In this document: positions 50,799 through 59,117 of the stretch, one piece after another
How positions within the stretch are numbered: the stretch's first letter is position 1
How the letters are laid out: the number at the start of each line of letters is the position of its first letter
Source of the DNA: DATNBU01 sp964476185
GTDB taxonomy: Bacteria > Desulfobacterota > Binatia > UBA1149 > CAITLU01
Assembly (NCBI GenBank): GCA_964476185.1
Contig: CAYYZO010000001.1
Span: 44,952 to 108,951, forward strand
Length of the DNA stretch: 64,000 nt
Direction: 5' to 3'
Made by a program: the position numbers and the translations under genes
The notes under the pieces: model-generated
What the model saw: the letters and a program-made list of their open reading frames with translations, nothing else
What the model was told of the DNA's origin: nothing
Database searches by the model: none

Positions 50799-52040
50799 TC
50801 AGGCGGAAGCCGCGGCTGTCTCGTCGAGTTCGGCGCCGTGCGACTTGTCGACGTCGCGCCGCACTGCTTCCGCCGGTAGCGAGAGGAAGAAGCAGGCGCC
50901 CTGCCCCGGACTGCTCTCGGCGGTCACGAATCCGCCGTGGCGCTCGACGATCCGGCGGACGATGGCGAGCCCGATCCCCGACCCCCCGAACTCGCTGCGA
51001 CCGTGCAGGCGCTGGAACGGCGCGAAGATCCGGTCGGCGTGCTGCTGCTCGAAGCCGATCCCGTTGTCGCGCACGGAGATCCGCCAGCCCGGCATCGAGC
51101 GGACCGTGTCCTGCTCGGCGCGAATGGCGACGTGCGGCACGGCGCCGTCGCCCTGGAACTTCATCGCGTTCGCGATCAGGTTCTGGAACACCTGTCGCAT
51201 CTGCGTCGGGTCGGCCTGGATGGTCGGCAGCTCACCGACGTCGACGACGGCCCCCTTGCTCTCGATCAGCACCTCGAGGTCCCCGAGCACCTCGCCGATG
51301 ACCTCGCCGAGATCCACCGGGACGAACGGCCTCGCGCGCGTCACGACGCGCGAGAACTCGAGCAGGTCGTCGATCAGCGTGCGCATGCGGCCCGCGGCGT
51401 TCATCATGCGTTCGATGTAGTCGTTGCCCTGCTCCCCGAGCTGGTCACCGAACTTCGCGCGCAGGCGGTCGCCGAAGACGACGATCTTCCGCAATGGTTC
51501 CTGCAGGTCGTGGGAGGCCACCGAGGCGAACTGCTGCAGCTCGCGGTTGCTCGCCTCGAGCTGCGCCGCCACGCGTTCGAGTTCCTCCTGCGCGAGCTTG
51601 CGCGCCCGGATCTCGCTGGCGAGCGCCGTGTTGTCCTGTTCCAGCCTCTTGCTGCGGTTTCGTTCGATCGCGTAGCGCATCGAGCGAACGAGCGTGTGTC
51701 CCTCCGCCTTGCCCTTGATCAGGTAGTCCTGGGCGCCCTCGTTGAGGGCGCGCACCGCGAGGCGCTCGTCGTCGTTCCCGGTCAACACGACCACGGCGAC
51801 CTCGGGGTCCGCCTCCTGGATACGCTCGAACGTCTCGAGGCCGCGACTGTCGGGCAGGGATAGATCCGACAGCACGACGTGGAACGGCTGCGTCACCAGG
51901 GCTCGCCGCGCGGCGTCCAACGTCCCCACGAGCGTGATCTGGAACTGCCCAGGCGCCGTCTTGGTCAGGGCCCTCTGGAGAAGGTAGGCGTCGTCCTCGT
52001 CGTCCTCGACGAGAAGAATTCGAATCGGCTCCTGGCTCAA
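50799..52040 (-). CDS. receiver-histidine kinase hybrid (REC-HisKA-HATPase)
   Basis: A 413-residue soluble hybrid. The N-terminal receiver (IRILLVEDDEDDAYLLQRAL; Asp in VVLSDLSLPDSRG; Lys in YLIKGKAEG) is followed by a coiled coil (about 145-185), HisKA with SVASHDLQEPLRKIVVFGDRL, and a HATPase_c with NLIANAMKFQ (N box), ISVRDNGIGF (G1) and GSGIGLAIVRRI (G2). Cytoplasmic. Start is a TTG at 52040, supported by GGGGAG six bases upstream; the frame continues 45 codons but with no domain. Converges with the RcpA-like regulator gene. Confidence 0.9.
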   Translation of the reverse strand: MSQEPIRILLVEDDEDDAYLLQRALTKTAPGQFQITLVGTLDAARRALVTQPFHVVLSDLSLPDSRGLETFERIQEADPEVAVVVLTGNDDERLAVRALNEGAQDYLIKGKAEGHTLVRSMRYAIERNRSKRLEQDNTALASEIRARKLAQEELERVAAQLEASNRELQQFASVASHDLQEPLRKIVVFGDRLRAKFGDQLGEQGNDYIERMMNAAGRMRTLIDDLLEFSRVVTRARPFVPVDLGEVIGEVLGDLEVLIESKGAVVDVGELPTIQADPTQMRQVFQNLIANAMKFQGDGAVPHVAIRAEQDTVRSMPGWRISVRDNGIGFEQQHADRIFAPFQRLHGRSEFGGSGIGLAIVRRIVERHGGFVTAESSPGQGACFFLSLPAEAVRRDVDKSHGAELDETAAASA

Positions 52041-52249
52041 CGACGACTCCCCTGCATTCGCTGCATCGCGGACCGGATAGCAGGGCCCGGTCGCGCCGGC
52101 ACCCCGCGCGCCGGCGCGAATCCGCGGATCCACGAACCGCCCCTCGCTTGCAGCCTCCCGCGAGTTCCCTGGCATCGGGCGGCTCCCGGCGCGAAATGAT
52201 ACGAAGTGCCGGCCCCGTCAAACGCCGGTCGATCGAATCCCGGCGGTGC

Positions 52250-53509
52250 TCAGTTCTTGTCGGCCCCGCTCCCGACCGGCCCGGTCGGCGCGGCCGGCGA
52301 CCCGCTCTCGTCCGGGACGCTCGAGCCGTCCTTCGCGGGAGCCGGCTTCGCGCCGTTCCCGGAGGACTTGGCGCCGGAGCGCGGTTTCGCCGCGACGTCC
52401 GTTTCGGGCGGGTGGCAGTGGCCCTGCACCGCGAACAGCATCTCCCGGCACATCTCGAGCGGTCGTCCGACGCAGCGGCCCTGGGACCACAGCTCGCCCT
52501 GTCGAAGCTTCATCGGCGGCGGCACCCCGTCGCAGTACTTCTCCGTCTTGCGGCACTTCGTCAGGCACGCCCGCAGGAAGATCCGCGCCCAATGCCGACA
52601 GCGGTCATCCCGGCAGCGGTCCTGTCTTCCCTGGGCCTCGAGCTCACACCCCTGCTCGTCGGAGTCTTCTCCGAACCAGTGTGCGTCCTCGACCTGGTGT
52701 TTCGCGTACGCGTCGAGCCCGGCGAGCGTCGGGATCGGACGCGCGGCCTCCGGATACTCCGTCGCATCGGGCAGGTCGTCGCCGCCCTTGCCGTTCAGCA
52801 TCTCGATATTGAGGAAGTGCTTGGAGCCGCGGCGGTCGACTTCCGCCTTCTCCGCTTCCGGGCGAGCGACCTGCACCTCGACATCGGGGATCAGGGAGTC
52901 GCGCGTCTTCCACTTCACATCAGTCTGCGCGAAACCGGCGTTGATCGCGCCGAACCACATCGTCGCCCCGAGGATGAGCGCCGCGGCGCACGACCCGAAG
53001 ATGCCCGCCTGCAGCATCATGGGATTGATGCGCGTCCTCCAGTCCTGTCCCGGACTGAATCCCCGCTTGAACGCCTCGATCGAAAGCGCGCCGAGATACC
53101 CCCCGACCGTCAACGAGAGCGCCGCCGGACCGACCAGCACGCGCAGCGCCGCCGCCGCGTACTCCGTGCTGTCGCCGCGTGCGCGAAGCTCCGGGAAGTT
53201 GAACGCGAGGATCGCCAGGTCGGCCAGGATGACGGCCGACGCGGCCAACAGCGGCCCGGACGAGTATCCGAGCAACGCCAGGAACACGACGCCGGCGCCG
53301 GCCGCGAAGTCCCAGGCCGGCGGCGCGACGCCGACCACCCCCGTGACGTTCAGCGCCGCGTAGACGAGGACGAAGGCGGCCCATGCGCCCGCCACGTACT
53401 TGCCGGTCTGGTTGCGGCTCTTCGCGTCCGCGTAGACCTTGGCGACTCCGCTGCGAAGGTCGTTGACCTGCCAGTTCTCCTCGGAATGCTGCCCGCGTTC
53501 TTCTTCCAT
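52250..53509 (-). CDS. membrane protein with Cys-rich C-terminal domain, unknown function
   Basis: A 419-residue protein. Residues 1-190 hold about five membrane helices (AGAWAAFVLVYAALNVTGVVG; AAGAGVVFLALLGY; AASAVILADLAILAFN; ALRVLVGPAALSLTVGGYLG; LQAGIFGSCAAALILGAT). Residues 200-365 form a soluble part with about eleven Cys in short spacing (CELEAQGRQDRCRDDRCRHW, CLTKCRKTEKYC, CVGRPLEMC). The tail is Pro/Ala/Lys-rich and disordered. Not recognised. Six bases upstream of the acyl-CoA synthetase start in the sense of transcription it follows that gene, so the two are probably co-transcribed. Confidence 0.72.
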   Translation of the reverse strand: MEEERGQHSEENWQVNDLRSGVAKVYADAKSRNQTGKYVAGAWAAFVLVYAALNVTGVVGVAPPAWDFAAGAGVVFLALLGYSSGPLLAASAVILADLAILAFNFPELRARGDSTEYAAAALRVLVGPAALSLTVGGYLGALSIEAFKRGFSPGQDWRTRINPMMLQAGIFGSCAAALILGATMWFGAINAGFAQTDVKWKTRDSLIPDVEVQVARPEAEKAEVDRRGSKHFLNIEMLNGKGGDDLPDATEYPEAARPIPTLAGLDAYAKHQVEDAHWFGEDSDEQGCELEAQGRQDRCRDDRCRHWARIFLRACLTKCRKTEKYCDGVPPPMKLRQGELWSQGRCVGRPLEMCREMLFAVQGHCHPPETDVAAKPRSGAKSSGNGAKPAPAKDGSSVPDESGSPAAPTGPVGSGADKN

Positions 53510-53515
53510 CGGCCC

Positions 53516-55342
53516 TCAACGCTCCAGGAGTTGCACGCGCTCGGCCTTCACGAACGCTTCCCGCAGGCGTTCGTAGTCGGCCGCCGAGAACGGCTTGAAC
53601 GCCTTGTCCCCGCGTTCGCGCCACCACAGGCGTCCGCCGACCCTGGCCGGCTGGAAGTGCACGGCCTTCAGGTTGCGGACGAGGATCTTCTGCGTGCCCG
53701 TATACTCGAAATCGTCCACCACGCGCACGAAGTCCGGGAACCACTTGCGGTCCATCCCGCCCTCCGTGACCTGGCGTTCACAGAAATCGAAGAAGCCCAC
53801 CGGATCGAACGACGACCCGTCGCGCAGCTTCAGCGCGGCCATCACGAGCTCGTCGGACACGGCGCACGGCACGCCGTAGGCCGCGGCGAGGGTCACTTCC
53901 TCGTGTTCCTGCAGCAACCGCGCGACCTGCAGCGCGGAGAAATTCTCCCCGTCCTTGCGGATCCAGTCGTCCGTGCGACCGTCGAAGAACAGGAACCGCC
54001 GGCCGTCGCGCACGAGGATGTGGCCGAGGTCCCCCGAGTGGTAGATCCCGTCGCGGTACTTCTGGGTGTTGGCCGACGCGTTGTCGAAGTAGCCCTGGAA
54101 CAGCGACGTGTCGTCGGCGACGCGGCAGATCTCGCCGACCGCCTGGTCGTAGTTGAGGATGTGGCCGTCGGCGGCGATGTCCGCGGGCGGGCACTCGCGC
54201 CCCGCGCTGTCGAGGATCTTCACGGCGGGATCCTGGATCTCGCCGACGCTGCCGCGCGGGTCGCCCTTGCGCCGGTAGGTCGCGATCGCCGCCTCGGTCG
54301 AACCGTACAACTCGAACATGTCCTCGAGGCCCAGCCAGTCGATGAACTTGTCGATGTCCGGCGGCGACGCTCCGTTGCCGATCGCGTACCGGAGGTGATT
54401 GTCGGGGTGATTCGTCACTTCCGCGCGAAGTCGCCCGATGTCGTCGCCGTACTTCCTCGCGAGGTGCTGGAGCACGTAGTGCACCGGTTCGCCGACGTAG
54501 TTCCAGTACGTGACCCCGCAGGACAGCACGTCCGGCACGAAGCTCGAGGCCGAGAAGCGTTCGCGCAGCGCCAGCCGCGCCCCGACCCAGAACGTCGGCA
54601 TGAAGCCGATGAACATCGAGTTCGAGTGGAACAGCGGCATGCAGGTATAGCCGCAATCCTCGCGACCGAGTTCGAGCCGCGAGGAGACGCCGACCCCGGT
54701 CGCGCAGAGCTTGAAGTGGTTGTTGTTGATGCCCTTCGGGAGCCCCGTGGTCCCGGAGGTGTAGATGATCATGAGGTTGGTGCCGGGGTTCACGTCGGCT
54801 TCCGGCATCGGCAGGCTCACGCCGGCCGGCCCGGCTTCGCTCGCCAGGCACGCGAGGTAGTCCGAATCCTTCGGTAGCGCCTCTCCCGACGTGGGCAGGT
54901 AGAGGATGTTCTCGGCGGCGACGGACTGGAGGTCGCCCCGCACCTTCTCGACCTCCTCGCGGAACTTCTCGTCGACGACGAGGACACGCGCGCGCGACTG
55001 GTTGAGCACCCCCGCGAGCGTGGCGCCGCGCAGGCCGTTGTTGACGCCGAACAGCGTCAGGCCGGCGATCCCGCAACCGCCGAACAGCGACAGGAGCTCG
55101 AGATGGTTCTCGAGCAGCATGGCCACGTGGCCGGGCCGCCGGTCGTCGACCGCGCCGAGACGACCGAGCAGGAAATGCGCTACCCTCGTCGATTCGTCGC
55201 GAAACTGTCCGTAGGTCCAGGTCCTGTCGTGCTGCCGGAGGAACGGCCGGTTCGCCGCCTCCGGATGGTCCGCTCGCGCCTGGATCTGGGCGCGCAGGGT
55301 GAGCTCGGCATCGAACGTCATCGGATCGCTGGACACGGACAA
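53516..55342 (-). CDS. acyl-CoA synthetase (FATP/very-long-chain FadD type)
   Basis: A 608-residue AMP-forming ligase of the ANL superfamily: IIYTSGTTGLPKGI (P-loop), MPLFHSNSM, ELYGSTEAAIATYR (adenine-binding), GDLGHILVRDGRRFLFFDGRTDDWIRKDGENFS (hinge) and a C-terminal GTQKILVRNLK with the catalytic Lys. Closest in pattern to FATP/FadD6-FadD17 enzymes for long or bulky (including steroid-side-chain) carboxylic acids. It supplies acyl-CoAs for the several acyl-CoA dehydrogenases in the window. ATG at 55342. Confidence 0.9.
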   Translation of the reverse strand: MSVSSDPMTFDAELTLRAQIQARADHPEAANRPFLRQHDRTWTYGQFRDESTRVAHFLLGRLGAVDDRRPGHVAMLLENHLELLSLFGGCGIAGLTLFGVNNGLRGATLAGVLNQSRARVLVVDEKFREEVEKVRGDLQSVAAENILYLPTSGEALPKDSDYLACLASEAGPAGVSLPMPEADVNPGTNLMIIYTSGTTGLPKGINNNHFKLCATGVGVSSRLELGREDCGYTCMPLFHSNSMFIGFMPTFWVGARLALRERFSASSFVPDVLSCGVTYWNYVGEPVHYVLQHLARKYGDDIGRLRAEVTNHPDNHLRYAIGNGASPPDIDKFIDWLGLEDMFELYGSTEAAIATYRRKGDPRGSVGEIQDPAVKILDSAGRECPPADIAADGHILNYDQAVGEICRVADDTSLFQGYFDNASANTQKYRDGIYHSGDLGHILVRDGRRFLFFDGRTDDWIRKDGENFSALQVARLLQEHEEVTLAAAYGVPCAVSDELVMAALKLRDGSSFDPVGFFDFCERQVTEGGMDRKWFPDFVRVVDDFEYTGTQKILVRNLKAVHFQPARVGGRLWWRERGDKAFKPFSAADYERLREAFVKAERVQLLER

Positions 55343-55514
55343 TCTCCTCGCCTGGGAAAGAGGACCGGAAAACGGTCGTTCGGTCGCCGACGATACACGG
55401 CCGGTCCGCGAGGAGCCAGCACCCGGCGGCGATCGACTGCCGGCGCGCCATCGTCAGCCGCGCGGCGCGGCGAGTGGATTCCCGGAGGCGGTCCCGAGCC
55501 GCACCCGGTGGCGA

Positions 55515-57212
55515 TCAGGCGCCCGCGACGACAGGCGCCGGCGATCCCGGCAACCGGTCGAGCCCGGGATCCGCTTCGCCGTCCGGACGCACGCGCGACC
55601 GCTTCGGCACCGGCAGGCGGAAACGGAACGTCGCCCCTTCCCCGCGTCGCCCCTCGGCCGACACGGCCCCCCCGTGACGACGGACGATGCGCTCGACGGT
55701 CGCCAGCCCGATTCCCGTCCCCTCGAACTGCTCGCTGCGGTGCAGGCGCGAGAATGGGCGGAACAGCTTCTCCGCGAGCCCGGCGTCGAACCCTGCGCCG
55801 TCGTCCGACACGAAGTAGGTCACGAACTCCGGCGTGCGGCTCTCCACGCCGAACGAGATGCGCGCCCGTTCCTTCTGCGCCGTGTACTTGAACGCATTCC
55901 CCAGGAGGTTCTGCACGACCAGGCGCAGCAGACCCGGGTCTCCCCAGGCGAGCAGGCCGGCCCCGACGTCCCACTCGACGCTCCGATCCGGCGCCGCGAC
56001 CCCCAACTCGTCGATCACCGACTGCGCGACCTCGCCGAGGTTCACGACTTCCTTCTCGATGCGATCGTTGCCGGCGCGAGACAACAGGAGCAGGTCCTCG
56101 ATGATGCGGTCCATGCGGCCGGCCGCGCGCTGGATGCGGTGAAGAAGGTCCCGCTCCGCGTCGTCGAGGCGTTCTCCAGCGTCCTCGAGCAGGCTCTCGG
56201 CGAACCCGTCGAGGGCACGGAGCGGAGCCCGAAGGTCGTGCGAGACGGAGTAGCTGAAGGCCTCGAGTTCGCCGACGGCGGCCTCCAGGTCCTCGGTACG
56301 CTGGCGGACTTTCTCCTCGAGCTCGGCGTTGAGGCTCTGCAGCGCCTGCTCGGCGTGCATGCGGCGCGTGATGTCGCGCTCGATCACCGACGCGCCGATC
56401 ACGGCGCCCTTCTCGTCGAGGATCGGGGAGAAGCTCGCCGAGACGTCGAAGGTCGTGCCGTCGGCCCGCACCCGGATCGACTCGACCTCTTCGATACGCT
56501 CGCGTCGCGCGACCCGCGACAACAGCGACGAGAGTTCTTCTTCGCGCTCGCTCGGCAGCAGGCTCGCCGAGGGCTTGCCGATCACGTCGGCTCGCCGGTA
56601 GCCGTAGACGCGCGTGGCGCCCTCGTTCCAGCTGACGATCGTGCCGTCGAGCGACTGGCCGATGATCGCGTCGGCCGAGCTCTCCACGATGGACGCCAGA
56701 TAGCCCGATCGAAGCTCGGCGCGCCGGCGCTCGGCGATCTCGCGATGGAGCTGCGCGTTGACGAGGCGAAGCTCGTCGCTGCGATGGTTCGTCGAATTCT
56801 CGAGCACGTCGATCTTCGAACGCAGTTCCTCGCGGGCCTCGTCGCGCTGGCGCAGGAACAGCAGCATCATCGCGATCGAAGCGACGACCGCCCCGCGACC
56901 GACGACGACGAGCCAGGACGGGTCGACCGTGGTCGGGACCGGCGAGAGGATCGGGGCGACGGCAACCAGGACGGCCGCGGCGGCGGCCGCGACGGTGGCG
57001 GCGAGGCCGCCGGTGGACAACTGGGCGAGCGCGACGACGAGCAGGTACGGCAGCCCGAAGATCATCCGGTCCGGCGTGCGGAGGTCGAAGTAGAAGAGCA
57101 GCGCCGACACCGCCACCGGCAACGCCAGCCATCCGGCCTGCGCGGACGCGCTTCGACTCATCAACTCCAGTCCTGGACTCGCGTTCACTGGCTCCCCCTC
57201 GAACTTCTCCAT
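55515..57212 (-). CDS. membrane PAS-domain sensor histidine kinase
   Basis: About 565 residues: three or four N-terminal membrane helices forming a MASE/DUF4118-like module (AGWLALPVAVSALLFYFDLR, IFGLPYLLVVALAQL, LVVVGRGAVVASIAMMLLFL), a coiled coil, a PAS/PAC domain (IVESSADAIIGQSLDGTIVSWNEGA, VIERDITRRMHAEQAL), HisKA (SVSHDLRAPLRALDGFAESL) and HATPase_c (NLLGNAFKYT, SDDGAGF, GTGIGLATVERI). It senses through PAS or the membrane and phosphorylates an unlinked regulator. The start is uncertain: ATG 57212 used; GTG 57311 and ATG 57161 are possible. Confidence 0.88.
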   Translation of the reverse strand: MEKFEGEPVNASPGLELMSRSASAQAGWLALPVAVSALLFYFDLRTPDRMIFGLPYLLVVALAQLSTGGLAATVAAAAAAVLVAVAPILSPVPTTVDPSWLVVVGRGAVVASIAMMLLFLRQRDEAREELRSKIDVLENSTNHRSDELRLVNAQLHREIAERRRAELRSGYLASIVESSADAIIGQSLDGTIVSWNEGATRVYGYRRADVIGKPSASLLPSEREEELSSLLSRVARRERIEEVESIRVRADGTTFDVSASFSPILDEKGAVIGASVIERDITRRMHAEQALQSLNAELEEKVRQRTEDLEAAVGELEAFSYSVSHDLRAPLRALDGFAESLLEDAGERLDDAERDLLHRIQRAAGRMDRIIEDLLLLSRAGNDRIEKEVVNLGEVAQSVIDELGVAAPDRSVEWDVGAGLLAWGDPGLLRLVVQNLLGNAFKYTAQKERARISFGVESRTPEFVTYFVSDDGAGFDAGLAEKLFRPFSRLHRSEQFEGTGIGLATVERIVRRHGGAVSAEGRRGEGATFRFRLPVPKRSRVRPDGEADPGLDRLPGSPAPVVAGA

Positions 57213-57463
57213 GCGTCCCGGGCTTCCCGGCGCTTCGAGCCGTTCCGGCGTCCGGGCGTCGGCCGCGTCGGCCGAGCCGGCACCCGGCGCCGCCCGGCGT
57301 TGCGCGGTCACCCCCCAGCGGGAGTCGAGCCTGAACCCGTTCCAAGGCTTCGAAGCCGCGCGCGCTCGAAGACTTCTGGAAGGTTAAGCGCGGCTTCGGA
57401 AGGCTAGCAACGCCTCTGCGGAGATTTCCCCGTAGGCAAAGGATCCCGCGCGGGAATCCTGCC

Positions 57464-58963
57464 TCAAGCGGGGCGGGGCGGGCGCGATTCGAAGCGGCCC
57501 TCGAGGTAAGCGGCGATCTTGCCGTCCACCGGCAGTTGGAACGACTTCGTCGTCAGGTACTCCTCGAGGCCGTGCACGCCGAGCTCGCAGCCGATGCCCG
57601 ACTGCTTGATGCCTCGGAACGGCGCCAGCGTGTTGAACGTGCCGCCGTTGATGTCGATCCCGCCGGTGTCGATGCGGCGCCCCACCCGCATCGCGCGCTC
57701 GACGTCCGCCGACCAGATCGCGCCGCCGAGCCCGAAGATCGTGCCGTTCGCGATGCGGATCGCGTCCTCTTCGTCCTCGTACGGAAGGATCGTCAGGACC
57801 GGACCGAAGATTTCCTCCTGCGCGATCGACATCTCCGGTCGTACGTCCCCGAACACGGTCGGTCGGACGAAGTAGCCGCGCTCGATCCCCTCGGGCCGTT
57901 CGAGACCGCCCGCGACGAGGGTCGCGCCCTCCTCGATCCCGCGCCGGATGTGCCCAAGCACGCTCTCGTACTGGTGACGGCTGACCTGCGGCCCCATCCT
58001 CGTCGTGCCCGGCGCGGGCGCGACGCGCGGATCCCCGGCGAGGATCACGTTCTCGGCCACGTCCTTGGCGATCCGGCACGCCTCCTCGTGCATCGAACGC
58101 GGCACGAGCATGCGCGTCCACGCCGCGCAGGTCTGGCCGGCGTTCGTGTAGGCATGGTGCACCCCGGCCCGGATCACCTGAGGGTCGGCGTCGTCGAGGA
58201 TCACGTTGGCCGCCTTGCCGCCGAGCTCGAGCGAAACGTCCTTGATGGTCCGGGCGGCCAGCGCCATGATCCGGCGCCCGACGTCGGTGCTGCCCGTCAG
58301 GGACACCATGTCGACTTCCGGGTGAGTCGCCATCGCCTCGCCGATCTCGCTGCCCTTGCCGGACAGGAAGTTGAACACGCCGGGCGGCAGGTGCCTTCCG
58401 GCGATCTCGGCGAACAGGAAGCACGAGAGCGCCACCTCGCAGCTCGGCTTGACCACGACCGTGCAGCCGGCCGCGAGCGCCGGTCCCACCTTGGCCGTGA
58501 TCTGGTGGATCGGGTAGTTCCACGGCGTGATCGCGGCGACGACGCCCTTCGGCTCGCGCACGACGATCGAGTTGCCGATGCGCTCCTCGAACTCGAACCC
58601 GCCGCCGACCAGCAGATCGGCGTAGAAGCGGATCGTCGAGGCCGGGAAGCCGACCATGTACTGGGCGGTCATGGCCGCGGGCGAACCGAGCTCCTCGACG
58701 ATGACGTCGCCGAGTTCGGCCGCGCGGGCGTCCATCTCGTCGGCCACGGCCTTCAGGCGCCTGCCGCGCTCGGCCGCGGGCAGGAGCTTCCAGTCGACGA
58801 GCGCGGCGCGCGCGGCGCGCACGGCGAGGTCGACGTCGGTCGCGTCCGCCCGCGGAATGCGGCCGCAGACCTCCTCGGTCGTCGGGTTCACGATGTCGAA
58901 GTGGCCGGAACCGTGCGGCGCCACCCAGCGGCCGTCGATCAGGATCTTGTCGAAAACTCGCAT
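57464..58963 (-). CDS. NAD(P)-dependent aldehyde dehydrogenase
   Basis: A 499-residue ALDH: ITPWNYPIHQITAKVGPALAAG (cofactor site), VSLTGSTDVGRRI, catalytic Glu in SLELGGKAANVIL and catalytic Cys in NAGQTCAAWTRM, then EEIFGPVLTI. It oxidises an aldehyde to the acid; the substrate is unknown. The start is the ATG at 58963, which gives the standard family N-terminus (KILIDGRWVAP) and has GGGAG upstream; the frame extends 54 codons without domain. Monocistronic by spacing. Confidence 0.93.
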   Translation of the reverse strand: MRVFDKILIDGRWVAPHGSGHFDIVNPTTEEVCGRIPRADATDVDLAVRAARAALVDWKLLPAAERGRRLKAVADEMDARAAELGDVIVEELGSPAAMTAQYMVGFPASTIRFYADLLVGGGFEFEERIGNSIVVREPKGVVAAITPWNYPIHQITAKVGPALAAGCTVVVKPSCEVALSCFLFAEIAGRHLPPGVFNFLSGKGSEIGEAMATHPEVDMVSLTGSTDVGRRIMALAARTIKDVSLELGGKAANVILDDADPQVIRAGVHHAYTNAGQTCAAWTRMLVPRSMHEEACRIAKDVAENVILAGDPRVAPAPGTTRMGPQVSRHQYESVLGHIRRGIEEGATLVAGGLERPEGIERGYFVRPTVFGDVRPEMSIAQEEIFGPVLTILPYEDEEDAIRIANGTIFGLGGAIWSADVERAMRVGRRIDTGGIDINGGTFNTLAPFRGIKQSGIGCELGVHGLEEYLTTKSFQLPVDGKIAAYLEGRFESRPPRPA

Positions 58964-59117
58964 CGGAGGGTCTCCCGGTCGCCTGACTTGCCAGAGCGGC
59001 TGCGGTGACGCCACATCGACCGCGACGATCCGTGCGGGAAACGCCGCCGGATTCCCGATCGCGGGGCTGTCTCGAGGCCGTGCTCCTGCTAAAGCTCGAG
59101 GCGCGGCACGGGGGAAG

